Part shown: positions 41,076 through 48,816 of the stretch, one piece after another
How positions within the stretch are numbered: position 1 is the first letter of the stretch
Layout of the letters: the number at the start of each line of letters is the position of its first letter
DNA from: DATFYP01 sp035626235
GTDB lineage: Archaea > Thermoproteota > Nitrososphaeria > Nitrososphaerales > Gagatemarchaeaceae
Assembly: GCA_035626235.1 (NCBI GenBank)
Contig: DASPOB010000013.1
Span: 1-54,656 of the forward strand
Direction of reading: 5' to 3'
DNA: 54,656 nt
Notes under the pieces: model-generated
Seen by the model: the letters and a program-made list of their open reading frames with translations, nothing else
What the model was told of the DNA's origin: nothing
The model's database searches: none
Position numbers and translations under genes: made by a program

Positions 41076-41325
41076 AGACGCTATGATTCGCACGCCCTCG
41101 GTGAGGCCAATGTGGCACTGGGACGGGCACGTAATCAGTTGTGCCGATGCCCTCGATGCCCCCGAAGCTGACGCCATCCCTTCAGAGCGGTTCGACCGGA
41201 AGCCGGAATCTGAGCGCACGGCCTCGGTGCAGGGCGGCACCGGCGTGAAGCCACATCGGAGATTCCACTTCGAACAAACCATCATTGGCATCACAAGTAT
41301 CGATGGCTTCGAGAGATTGGAATAC

Positions 41326-41334
41326 GCTTTTAGG
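41326..41334 (+). promoter_or_regulatory. TATA box for the zinc-ribbon/topA run
   Basis: GCTTTTAGG, centred 25 bases before GTG 41355; the message would be leaderless. Confidence 0.45.
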
Positions 41335-41354
41335 GATGTGAAGTTCGCCGCGCA

Positions 41355-41534
41355 GTGTTGACCTATGAGATTGCCTGCTCGTCATGTGGTAGCGCCCTGT
41401 ACTCCGGCTTCGACCTGAGGTCGCCGAACGACGTGCTGAAGCTGGTCGGCTATAGGTGCAGGAAGTGTGGCGCAAAGCTTTCGACCGACAAATTCCGGGT
41501 CGATGTAAGAAGGGCGGACGACTCGTTCTCCTGA
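41355..41534 (+). CDS. Small zinc-ribbon protein
   Basis: 59 residues. Two cysteine pairs, IACSSCGSA (about 8-11) and YRCRKCGAK (about 35-38), form a rubredoxin-like zinc ribbon with 23 residues between the pairs. A basic/acidic tail follows. GTG 41355 has a TATA box 25 bases upstream. It lies 38 bases before the topoisomerase gene and probably shares its message. Such ribbons often accompany nucleic-acid enzymes; a direct link to the topoisomerase is inference. Confidence 0.75.
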   Translation: MLTYEIACSSCGSALYSGFDLRSPNDVLKLVGYRCRKCGAKLSTDKFRVDVRRADDSFS

Positions 41535-41572
41535 CCCCCTGAAGACAAGGACGTCTGAGGTGCACCATACGG

Positions 41573-43642
41573 TTGGGTGAGAATTCGGGACCAGGTGGAT
41601 ACACGCTGGTCATCTGCGAGAAGCCCGACGTCGCCAGAAGAATTTGCGAAGCGCTGTCAGACGGACCCCCGGCAGGATCCCTGATAGAGGGAGTCACGAT
41701 ATACCGCTTCAAGCGCGGACCAGAGGATTTCGTAGTCTGCTCCGCGCAGGGGCACGTCTATGCCGTTTCCGACCCTTTCAAGGAGAGGAGCGTGTACCCC
41801 ATCTTCGATGCCGAATGGTATCAGTCTAACCTTGTAGAGAAGGACAACCCGAACGCGGCGAGGAGAGTCGAAGCGATCCGGAAGCTTGCTGAAGGCGCCA
41901 ATCGCTTCGTCAATGCCTGCGACTTTGATGCCGAAGGAGAGACCATCGGATTCAACCTGCTGAGATACGCGTGTCGAGGAAGGGAAGGGGAGGCTCTGAG
42001 GGCGAAATTCTCGACGCTGACGGCGGGTGAGCTGGTCGAGTCGTTCCAGTCAGCGAAGCCCCGCGCAGGACAGGGGCTCGCGAAAGCGGGAAGGGCGAGA
42101 CACCTTGTGGATTTCTTGTGGGGCGTCAACCTGTCGCGGGCCCTTTCGTCGGCAGCGTCGGCAGGGGGGTACAGAGTCGTGAGCATTGGTCGGGTCCAGG
42201 GCCCCACACTGAAGTTTGTGGCCGAGAGGGAATGCGAGATTCAGGAGTTTGTGCCAATACCTTTCTGGAAGGCACGTGCCGTTTTCGAAGACGGCCAGTC
42301 GAGGTTCACCGCCTTCTACGCGAAAGAAAGAATCGAGAGCAAAGCGGTCGCGGAGAGCGTCAGGAGGGATTGTGAAGGTGGGGAAGGAATCGTCAGTGGG
42401 ATACGGAAGACGATTGCATGGGTGCCACCGAACCCCCCTTTCAACATTGGGGACCTTCAGAGAGAGGCTTACAGGGCGTTCGGCTTTCCTCCGAGCAGGA
42501 CGCTCCACATTGCGGAAAGGCTGTACCTCGGATCGCTCATTTCGTACCCGAGGACAAGCAGCCAGAAGCTTCCTAAATCGATAGACTTCCGACAGATCCT
42601 GCGTGGTCTCCAAGGGATGGCCGACTATTCGAGGGAGGCGGGAGAACTCCTGCAAGGGCAACTCAGACCGGTCGAAGGGGCCAAGGTGGATCTCGCACAC
42701 CCAGCTATCCATCCGACAGGAGAACGCCCCAGAAGACGTTTGGACTCGCCTGAGGCCAAGTTGTATGACATGGTAGTCAGGAGGTTCATGTCCGCCTTTG
42801 CGCCCGCCGCCAAGAGGGAGAGAGTCGCCGTGACCATAGCCGTGGGGGAGCACGAGTTCCGCCTCGAGGGCACCAGAACTGTTTACCATGGTTGGTTCGC
42901 CTTCTACGGCAGGTACTGGAGTTGGAAAGACGTGGACGTTCCTCCGGTAAAGGAAGGAGACAGGCTCAGGGTAGCCGATTTCCGAATCGAAGAGAAGTTC
43001 GACTCGAAGCCTCCAAGGTACAATCAGAGCAGCCTGCTGGAGAAGATGGAGCAGGAAGGGATAGGCACAAAAGCCACCAGGGCCGAGATAATCTCCACGT
43101 TGCTGGCGAGAGGCTACATCTCCGGCGAGAGCCTCGCCGTGACAACGTTTGGTCAGTCGGTCGTCGAGGTCATGGAGGCGAGCGCACCGTCTATAGTGAC
43201 AACCCGGCTCACGAGAGGAATCGAGGGGCGGCTCGAGGCGGTGGAAGGAGGGTTAGAGGACGGCCGGGAGCTGGTGAGGGACACCGTGAGATCAATCACG
43301 GAACAGTTGATAGTCCTCAGAACGAATGAGGAGGAAATTGGGGCGCAGCTGGGGTCGGCGTCGAGAGCGACGCTTTTTGCTTCCAACATCCTGGGCCGTT
43401 GCCCCGTCTGCAAGACGGGGAACCTAAGGATTGTCAGGTCAGCAAAGACTGGCAAGAGGTTCGTCGGGTGCACCAACTACCCGGCTGCGTGCAGGGCTTC
43501 CGCCCCCCTGCCCCAGCGAGGCACGGTCAAAGCTTCTCCTAGCCCTTGCCGGCGGTGTCTATGGCCAGTAGTCTACGTCGGGAGGGGGAGGCATTCCTGG
43601 AGGCTTTGCGTAAATCCCAGCTGTCCGTCGAAGGCGAAATAA
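41573..43642 (+). CDS. topA: DNA topoisomerase IA
   Basis: 689 residues. Relaxes negative supercoils by single-strand passage. The Toprim domain has the N-terminal LVICEKPDVARRI and the metal site CDFDAEGE (about 116). The active Tyr is in LISYPRTSS (about 323). GIGTKATRAEIISTLL (about 500) is conserved in the family. At the C-terminus there is one clear zinc ribbon (RCPVCKTGNLRI with GCTNYPAAC) and a second Cys pair set (CRRCLW and CVNPSC). TTG start. It lacks the N-terminal helicase of reverse gyrase. Confidence 0.95.
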   Translation: MGENSGPGGYTLVICEKPDVARRICEALSDGPPAGSLIEGVTIYRFKRGPEDFVVCSAQGHVYAVSDPFKERSVYPIFDAEWYQSNLVEKDNPNAARRVEAIRKLAEGANRFVNACDFDAEGETIGFNLLRYACRGREGEALRAKFSTLTAGELVESFQSAKPRAGQGLAKAGRARHLVDFLWGVNLSRALSSAASAGGYRVVSIGRVQGPTLKFVAERECEIQEFVPIPFWKARAVFEDGQSRFTAFYAKERIESKAVAESVRRDCEGGEGIVSGIRKTIAWVPPNPPFNIGDLQREAYRAFGFPPSRTLHIAERLYLGSLISYPRTSSQKLPKSIDFRQILRGLQGMADYSREAGELLQGQLRPVEGAKVDLAHPAIHPTGERPRRRLDSPEAKLYDMVVRRFMSAFAPAAKRERVAVTIAVGEHEFRLEGTRTVYHGWFAFYGRYWSWKDVDVPPVKEGDRLRVADFRIEEKFDSKPPRYNQSSLLEKMEQEGIGTKATRAEIISTLLARGYISGESLAVTTFGQSVVEVMEASAPSIVTTRLTRGIEGRLEAVEGGLEDGRELVRDTVRSITEQLIVLRTNEEEIGAQLGSASRATLFASNILGRCPVCKTGNLRIVRSAKTGKRFVGCTNYPAACRASAPLPQRGTVKASPSPCRRCLWPVVYVGRGRHSWRLCVNPSCPSKAK

Positions 43643-43646
43643 GAAG

Positions 43647-43859
43647 ATGAAATGCCTACTGTGTAGCCGCGAAGCGGCCGCAGAACTCTGTAGTTACCAC
43701 TCACGGGCCAGAGAACGAGTGGAATCTGCCTACAGCCAGTGGGTGAAGGCGTACGGCGCCGTGGATTGGAAGACTTATTTGGATAGGGTTATTACGAATG
43801 CTGAAACTGGCCAATGGGCGAAAGAGGTAGCAAAGTTGCTGGCAGGTCATCTTGAATGA
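43647..43859 (+). CDS. Small cysteine/histidine protein downstream of topA
   Basis: 70 residues. The N-terminus has CLLCSREAAAELCSYHSRA: three Cys and one His that can bind zinc. The rest is helical with aromatic residues (YSQWVKAYGAVDWKTYLD). It starts four bases after the TopA stop and overlaps the next gene by ATGA. The family was not recognised, but the Cys/His start recurs in archaeal proteins of unknown function. Confidence 0.72.
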   Translation: MKCLLCSREAAAELCSYHSRARERVESAYSQWVKAYGAVDWKTYLDRVITNAETGQWAKEVAKLLAGHLE

Positions 43860-44257
43860 TAAGAACAGTCCTTGATTCCGCTTACAGGAGGACTTTGGGG
43901 GCGCTCTGGAACCTCCTAAAGCGATCGGCCACCTCGGCCACCAACAAGTGGGGAGCGATTCAGGTTGTGTACGTTCTGGTCGTGGTTGCCCTCATGGCCG
44001 GATTCGTCAACGCCGTGGTTCTGCCAGTCCCGAACCAAACCGTAGCAGTGTACCCTCAGAGTGGCTACCAGACCTTCCCCGAGACATTCATCGACGCGAT
44101 GGTGATTCTTCTCGGCGGAGCGGGGATTTACCTGACTTACATGAGCGGGAGGCAGACGACGAGGTCGAGGATGGTCAATCTCTACCTCGCGGTGGCGCTG
44201 ATGCTGATAACCATGTCTATCTTGACCGGGCTCTACCTAGTCAACGTCAAGGGATAG
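43856..44257 (+). CDS. Three-span membrane protein of the topA run
   Basis: 133 residues. A basic amphipathic N-terminus (about 1-35) is followed by a membrane helix (about 38-57), an extracytoplasmic loop of about 25 residues, and two more helices (about 83-102 and 112-130) joined by SGRQTTRSR. ATGA overlap with the preceding gene. It converges on the RecA-like gene, overlapping by 11 bases. Not recognised; the linkage to TopA and the small Cys/His protein is the only clue. Confidence 0.7.
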   Translation: MIRTVLDSAYRRTLGALWNLLKRSATSATNKWGAIQVVYVLVVVALMAGFVNAVVLPVPNQTVAVYPQSGYQTFPETFIDAMVILLGGAGIYLTYMSGRQTTRSRMVNLYLAVALMLITMSILTGLYLVNVKG

Positions 44258-44852
44258 AGACCGACAGGCCCTTCGCGGCCCAAGCTGACCCACGCTGGCA
44301 CCTAAGGGTCAGTATCCTGCCTCGAGCGCTGGCCGAGACCGTCAAGTCGGACAGTTCAGAAATCGCCCGTTGGCGCCCGAAACGTGCCATCTTCTCCCTC
44401 TGGTACATTGTTAGGAACACGGCTTTCTTCTCGATGCGGGCGATGTATGAGAGCAGGGCCACGGCGAAAGCGAGGCTCAGGTTCCTTGGGCTACGCCCAC
44501 CATTGGAAAGCAGGTGGTAGAGGCTGTTCAGACTGTCAACAATCAGCGCCCTCGCCTGGCCAGAGGCCAAGAGTTCCGCGATGTCAGCCTCAAGGGCAGA
44601 GCCGGGATTGGGAACGAAGATTCTGGTTGCACGGGCCTCATCTTCAGAGACGGGTGCGAATATGTACTCCGAGTCGGATGAATAGAGCGCGTCGATGTCG
44701 AGCACCGCGAGCTGAGCCTCGCTTCGCGTTAGCCTTGAGACGAGGGTTCTGGCGAGGGCGAGGTTGGTCTGCCTGCTGTCCACCAGGAAGGTCGTTGTGT
44801 GTCCGTACAGAGGGTCGATGAAGGAGTCCCCCTGCGACACCCTGTCGCTCAC
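44247..44852 (-). CDS. Degenerate RecA-like (RadB/KaiC-type) protein without a Walker A motif
   Basis: 201 residues from GTG 44852, chosen because a TATA box (GTTTAACA, 44884-44877) is centred 29 bases upstream; the open frame extends to 45002. The order of elements looks like a RecA core: a strand TTFLVDSRQTN where the P-loop should be but with no GKT/S, LAVLDIDALY, a Walker-B-like ARALIVDSLNSLYHLL (about 120), and a late KAVFLTMYQ. With the P-loop lost, ATP binding is doubtful. It may be a regulatory or structural paralogue, like some RadB/KaiC relatives. It is convergent with the topA run and divergent from the ClC gene. Confidence 0.6.
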   Translation of the reverse strand: MSDRVSQGDSFIDPLYGHTTTFLVDSRQTNLALARTLVSRLTRSEAQLAVLDIDALYSSDSEYIFAPVSEDEARATRIFVPNPGSALEADIAELLASGQARALIVDSLNSLYHLLSNGGRSPRNLSLAFAVALLSYIARIEKKAVFLTMYQREKMARFGRQRAISELSDLTVSASARGRILTLRCQRGSAWAAKGLSVSIP

Positions 44853-44876
44853 GCTGGGATGGTGTCGGCTGGCTCG

Positions 44877-44976
44877 TGTTAAACGTGTCCCACGACAGGG
44901 CGTCTGTGTCTTGTGGGCGCTGAACAGCCAGTGGAGACCATGCTGAACAATGCGTCTCTTCAGCAAGTTGTAAATA
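44877..44976. promoter_or_regulatory. Divergent promoters of the RecA-like gene and the ClC transporter
   Basis: Minus: GTTTAACA (44884-44877), 29 bases before GTG 44852. Plus: TAAATA (44971-44976), 62 bases before GTG 45035, leaving a leader of about 35 bases. Confidence 0.5.
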
Positions 44977-45034
44977 CCGTGGATGACTGGCGCCGCCACC
45001 AAAACTTCGGAGGCCCGACAAGACGAACGACACG

Positions 45035-46816
45035 GTGAGCGTTGACAAGCTGGGAGACTTTCCCACTGCGAACTCGAGGATTGTTGCAGTCGGCGCGATT
45101 GCCGTGGGCATAGGGGTGGCAGGGGCGTTCATCGCAGCGGCCCTTCTGTACCTGATTGGGTTCTTCACCAACATCCTCTATTACGGGAGAGTCTCGTTCG
45201 TGCTCGTTTCACCCGCCGGCAACCAGCTCGGGTACCTCGCCGTCGCCGTCCCCGTTGCAGGCGGCCTAGTCGTCGGCGCCATGGCCAAGTACGGCTCCGA
45301 CCGAATTCGCGGGCATGGCATTCCCGAAGCGCTGGAAGCAATACTGATCAACAAGAGCCGAATCGAGCCTAAAGTCACGATTCTGAAGCCGCTTTCGACC
45401 GCGATTTCGATAGGCTCCGGAGGGCCTTTCGGGGCCGAAGGTCCAATCATCATGACTGGGGGGTCATTCGGCTCCGTGCTGGGGCAGATGTTCCGACTCT
45501 CTTCTTCCGAGAGAAAGACCCTCTTGGTGGCGGGCGCGGCGGCCGGGATGGCGGCCACATTCAATGCCCCCGTAGCCGCGGTCCTACTCGCGGTCGAGCT
45601 CCTGCTCTTCGAATGGAAGCCGAGGAGCCTAATCCCAGTCGGCATAGCCAGCGTGACGGCGACGGTGGTCAGATGGTCAATCCTTGGCAACGTATCCCTC
45701 TTCCCTGTGCCGCAGACTCCTTTACCAGACGTGACGATGATGCTGTCGGCAGTCGTGGTCGGCTTGATTGCCGGGTTGGCATCTACCCTCCTCACCTACG
45801 CAGTATACGCCTCCGAAGATGCATTCAAGAGACTCCCAATACACTGGATGTGGTGGCCGGCGATAGGAGGGCTAGTCGTGGGAATTGGGGGCCTCATCGC
45901 CCCAAGAGCCCTTGGAGTCGGCTACGACACCATTGACATGCTCCTTGTAGGGCAGCTGGCCGTGGGCACCGTGGCAGTCCTTCTGGTCGTGAAGGCAGTC
46001 ATCTGGTCGCTATCCCTTGGGTCTGGAACCTCCGGCGGGGTCCTGGCCCCTCTGTTGATGATGGGTGGAGCCCTTGGGTCGCTAGAATCGCTCTTCTTGC
46101 CCGCGGGAACGTCCTCCCTCCTAGCGGTGGTGAGCATGGGGGCGATGCTCGGAGGCGCGATGAGGTCACCATTCACAGGGGTGGTCTTCACACTCGAACT
46201 GACCAGGGACCTAAACGCCATGCCGCTGCTGCTCGTGGGAGCGATTGTAGCTGACTTCGTCACAGTCTTCACGATGAAGCGATCGATTCTGACAGAGAAG
46301 GTGGCCAGGAAGGGAGTGCACGTGTCCCAAGAGTACCAGGTCGACGTCCTCGAGCAGATTCGGGTGTCCCAGGTGATGCGGAGGGACTTCGAAGCGATTG
46401 ACAAGGATGCCCCGGTCAGCGCGCTAGCGGCGAGAGCATCCTCGGGGAAGGTTGCCATCGGCTACCCTGTCGTGGATTCGAACGGGCGGATGGTCGGGTA
46501 CCTGCTACACGACGACGTGTCCAAGGCCGCACGAGGAGAAAGCTCCCTTGGAATGACAGTAGGTGAGTTTGCGGGTCCCCTTCGCGCGGTCGCGCACCCA
46601 GACGAGCCTACAAGGGCAGCTGCCGACAGGCTAGCAGAGACTGACACTGGGAGCCTCCCCGTTGTCGATTCTGATGGCAGGCCAGTTGGCCTGTTCACTA
46701 GAGACGATACGTTTCAAGCTCGTGTGATTTGGTTCAGGGAGGAGAACACGCGCGAAAGGCACCTCTCGGTCGCCTCCTGGCTTTCGGGATTGGCCCGCGG
46801 CGACAAGGAGGGATAG
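45035..46816 (+). CDS. ClC-family chloride channel/antiporter with CBS domains
   Basis: 593 residues. Ten or more membrane helices form the ClC fold. The selectivity signatures are GHGIPEALEA (usual GSGIP), GSGGPFGAEGPI with the gating Glu, and SGTSGGVLAPLLMMGG. Two CBS domains follow (about 440-570: VSQVMRRDFEAI, GYPVVDSNGRMVGYL, GSLPVVDSDGRPVGLF), which usually sense nucleotides. The gating Glu allows a proton-coupled exchanger, but channel and exchanger cannot be told apart by this alone. The FAD protein gene begins seven bases after its stop. Confidence 0.93.
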   Translation: MSVDKLGDFPTANSRIVAVGAIAVGIGVAGAFIAAALLYLIGFFTNILYYGRVSFVLVSPAGNQLGYLAVAVPVAGGLVVGAMAKYGSDRIRGHGIPEALEAILINKSRIEPKVTILKPLSTAISIGSGGPFGAEGPIIMTGGSFGSVLGQMFRLSSSERKTLLVAGAAAGMAATFNAPVAAVLLAVELLLFEWKPRSLIPVGIASVTATVVRWSILGNVSLFPVPQTPLPDVTMMLSAVVVGLIAGLASTLLTYAVYASEDAFKRLPIHWMWWPAIGGLVVGIGGLIAPRALGVGYDTIDMLLVGQLAVGTVAVLLVVKAVIWSLSLGSGTSGGVLAPLLMMGGALGSLESLFLPAGTSSLLAVVSMGAMLGGAMRSPFTGVVFTLELTRDLNAMPLLLVGAIVADFVTVFTMKRSILTEKVARKGVHVSQEYQVDVLEQIRVSQVMRRDFEAIDKDAPVSALAARASSGKVAIGYPVVDSNGRMVGYLLHDDVSKAARGESSLGMTVGEFAGPLRAVAHPDEPTRAAADRLAETDTGSLPVVDSDGRPVGLFTRDDTFQARVIWFREENTRERHLSVASWLSGLARGDKEG

Positions 46817-46822
46817 TGGGGA

Positions 46823-48151
46823 TTGCTCCTGCAGAACTGGTGGTTCACGACACTGATAGGAACGGAGCGTCCGATCCAGCCTCCTCTGAAAAGAGACGTG
46901 AAATGCGACGTCCTCGTTGTCGGGGGTGGAGCCGCCGGGCTTGCCGCGGCGGCTAGGCTGGCGGGGACGGGCAAGAAAGTCGTCCTGCTTGACAAGAACA
47001 TCTGTGGAGGAAGCTCGACGGGCAAGAGCGCGGGATTCCTTACCCCGGACAGCGAGCTGGAGCTTTCCCAGCTGATTAGGCGCTTCGGGATTCGCGGGGC
47101 AAAGGACCTGTGGGAGGTTCCGGTCAGAGGAGTCGAATTGATGATATCACTCGCGAAGGCGAGCGGAATAGACTGCGACCTGCAGAGGCAGGACAGCCTT
47201 TACCTTGGCAAGGGCAGGGGAGGAATCAAAGCAGTCAAGGAGGAGGACGCCTCGCGGAGAAGTCTGGGCTTCGAGTCCAAGCTCTACCTCGACGAAGAAG
47301 TCGGCTCGGTGATTGGCTCCAAGGGATACTCTGCTGCCATCAGATACCAAGACACCTACGGAATCGACGCGCTAAGGTACGCCCAGGGCGTCAAGGGTGG
47401 GCTGATCGATGGCGGCGTGGATGTCTACGAGTCGTCCGCCGTGATCTCTTTCTCTGGACACGTGGCAAGGACCCACATGGGGTCAGTCACCGCCGATGAG
47501 GTGATCTTCTGTGCCGACAAGCTTGGGCCAGAGCTTAGCCCGTATTGGTGGAACGTATACCATGAGCAGACATTCTTGTCCATCACGGAGCCATTGAGCT
47601 TGGCCGAACAGGAATCGATGTTCCCACAGGGGCCATTCCAGTGCTGGGACTCGGACTTGATCTATTCCTATTACCGGCTGACTGGCAGCAAGCGTCTTCT
47701 TCTGGGTGGCGGTAGCCTGTTGACCACCTACGCTCGGAATGATGACACGAATTCCAGGGTAATCGACCATGTGATAAGGGGATTCAGACTGATGTTTCCG
47801 GACCTGCATACCGTCCGATTCGCACAGTACTGGATGGGAAGGATTGACATGACAAGAGACCTGCTCCCGACCGTGCTGAAGGACCCAAGCACCCCTTGGG
47901 TCCACAGAGTCCTTGGGTGCGTCGGCCTTCCTTGGGCGACATTTTGCGGAGACTTCGTGGCACGTCAAATCCTCGCCAAGAAGGAAACAGGAGACGAGAA
48001 GTACTATCGCTATTTCGACGTCGACAGAAGATTTCTCATCCCAATTTGGGCGGAGAGAATCATCGGCAAGCGACTTGCCTTTCCGGTCAACAACGCCTGG
48101 GCGAAGTACCGACAGAAGGAAGTGCTCGCGGGAGGCGATGGCAGTGGTTAA
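46823..48151 (+). CDS. FAD-dependent oxidoreductase (DAO/GlpD-like)
   Basis: 442 residues. The FAD-binding site is VLVVGGGAAGLAAAARLA (about 30-47), with a second Rossmann strand KVVLLDKN and a conserved GGSSTGKSAGFLTP. The middle and C-terminal parts follow the D-amino-acid oxidase/sarcosine oxidase pattern (DTYGIDALRYAQGVKGG, LLLGGGSLL, YWMGRIDMTRDLLP). The last 60 residues (FDVDRRFLIPIWAERIIGKRLAFP) may touch the membrane. TTG start; co-transcribed with ClC. The substrate is unknown. Confidence 0.85.
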   Translation: MLLQNWWFTTLIGTERPIQPPLKRDVKCDVLVVGGGAAGLAAAARLAGTGKKVVLLDKNICGGSSTGKSAGFLTPDSELELSQLIRRFGIRGAKDLWEVPVRGVELMISLAKASGIDCDLQRQDSLYLGKGRGGIKAVKEEDASRRSLGFESKLYLDEEVGSVIGSKGYSAAIRYQDTYGIDALRYAQGVKGGLIDGGVDVYESSAVISFSGHVARTHMGSVTADEVIFCADKLGPELSPYWWNVYHEQTFLSITEPLSLAEQESMFPQGPFQCWDSDLIYSYYRLTGSKRLLLGGGSLLTTYARNDDTNSRVIDHVIRGFRLMFPDLHTVRFAQYWMGRIDMTRDLLPTVLKDPSTPWVHRVLGCVGLPWATFCGDFVARQILAKKETGDEKYYRYFDVDRRFLIPIWAERIIGKRLAFPVNNAWAKYRQKEVLAGGDGSG

Positions 48152-48198
48152 GCTCATTAGCCGGTAGAGCAGCGCAAACCTGCAGGAGCGCGTCGTCG

Positions 48199-48816
48199 AT
48201 GGCCCGGATATGCGTTATGACCTCCCAGGCGAGGGCTTACTATTCTTTGGTTTCCAGGCTGAGGGAAGCCGGTCTCCCTTTCACCAGCCTCGTTACCGGC
48301 ACTCGTTGTTCAGAAAGCGACCTGGTCCTGACTACCCGCGCCGAAGTCGGCACCATCGGCCCGGGCGCCTTGCCGGCCGAACAGTTGGACGACGACCCCT
48401 TCATATTCAAGGGACAGGTTCTGTCACGGATGGTCGGCGGGCGCGAGACACTACTGATCGGGGTGGACCCCGGAAGGAGAATCGGGATGGCGGCATTTTA
48501 CGGAGACGTGAACCTGGAGTTCAGCACATTTGGTTCCGCGGAGGTCCTCTGCTCGAGGGTTGCGGCATATGCCAACAAGGTGCCGGCGAAGGGGTGGTTG
48601 GTGAGGATAGGGAACGGCAACTCGGCACTCGCAATGGGGTTGGCGCTCTCCGTGGTCAACCGAGTGCCGAACGCGGCAGTCGAAATCGTGGACGAGGCAG
48701 GGACGTCCGTGAAGGGGTTGAGGATGAAAGGAGTCCAGGGGGACCAGCGAGCTGCAGCACGAATAGCTCTTAGAAAGGGAATCGCATTCAACCAGCCCCC
48801 CAGAAATCGCGTGTGA
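48199..48816 (+). CDS. RuvC/RNase H-fold-like protein
   Basis: 205 residues from ATG 48199; the open frame extends back into the FAD gene but only this part looks coding. An N-terminal 80-residue part (ICVMTSQARAYYSLVSRLREAG) precedes an RNase H-like core. Strand one has LLIGVDPGRRIGMAAFYG, the acidic motif of RuvC and YqgF. A later strand and helix read VEIVDEAGTSVKG. The final helix is GDQRAAARIALRKG, where RuvC also has an acidic residue. The three acidic positions are as expected for a two-metal nuclease. The identity is an inference from these motifs. Its 3' end overlaps the XPD-like helicase by 29 bases. Confidence 0.65.
   Translation: MARICVMTSQARAYYSLVSRLREAGLPFTSLVTGTRCSESDLVLTTRAEVGTIGPGALPAEQLDDDPFIFKGQVLSRMVGGRETLLIGVDPGRRIGMAAFYGDVNLEFSTFGSAEVLCSRVAAYANKVPAKGWLVRIGNGNSALAMGLALSVVNRVPNAAVEIVDEAGTSVKGLRMKGVQGDQRAAARIALRKGIAFNQPPRNRV

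Noticed and set aside
40933..41361. A 142-codon plus frame between gcvT and the zinc-ribbon gene
   Set aside because: Low-complexity Arg/Pro/Ser composition, overlapping equally poor frames on minus and strong hairpins; no domain seen.
47896..48198. An N-terminal extension of the RuvC-like gene back into the FAD gene
   Set aside because: The first 100 codons overlap the FAD oxidoreductase in another frame and look non-coding; ATG 48199 gives a sensible N-terminus.
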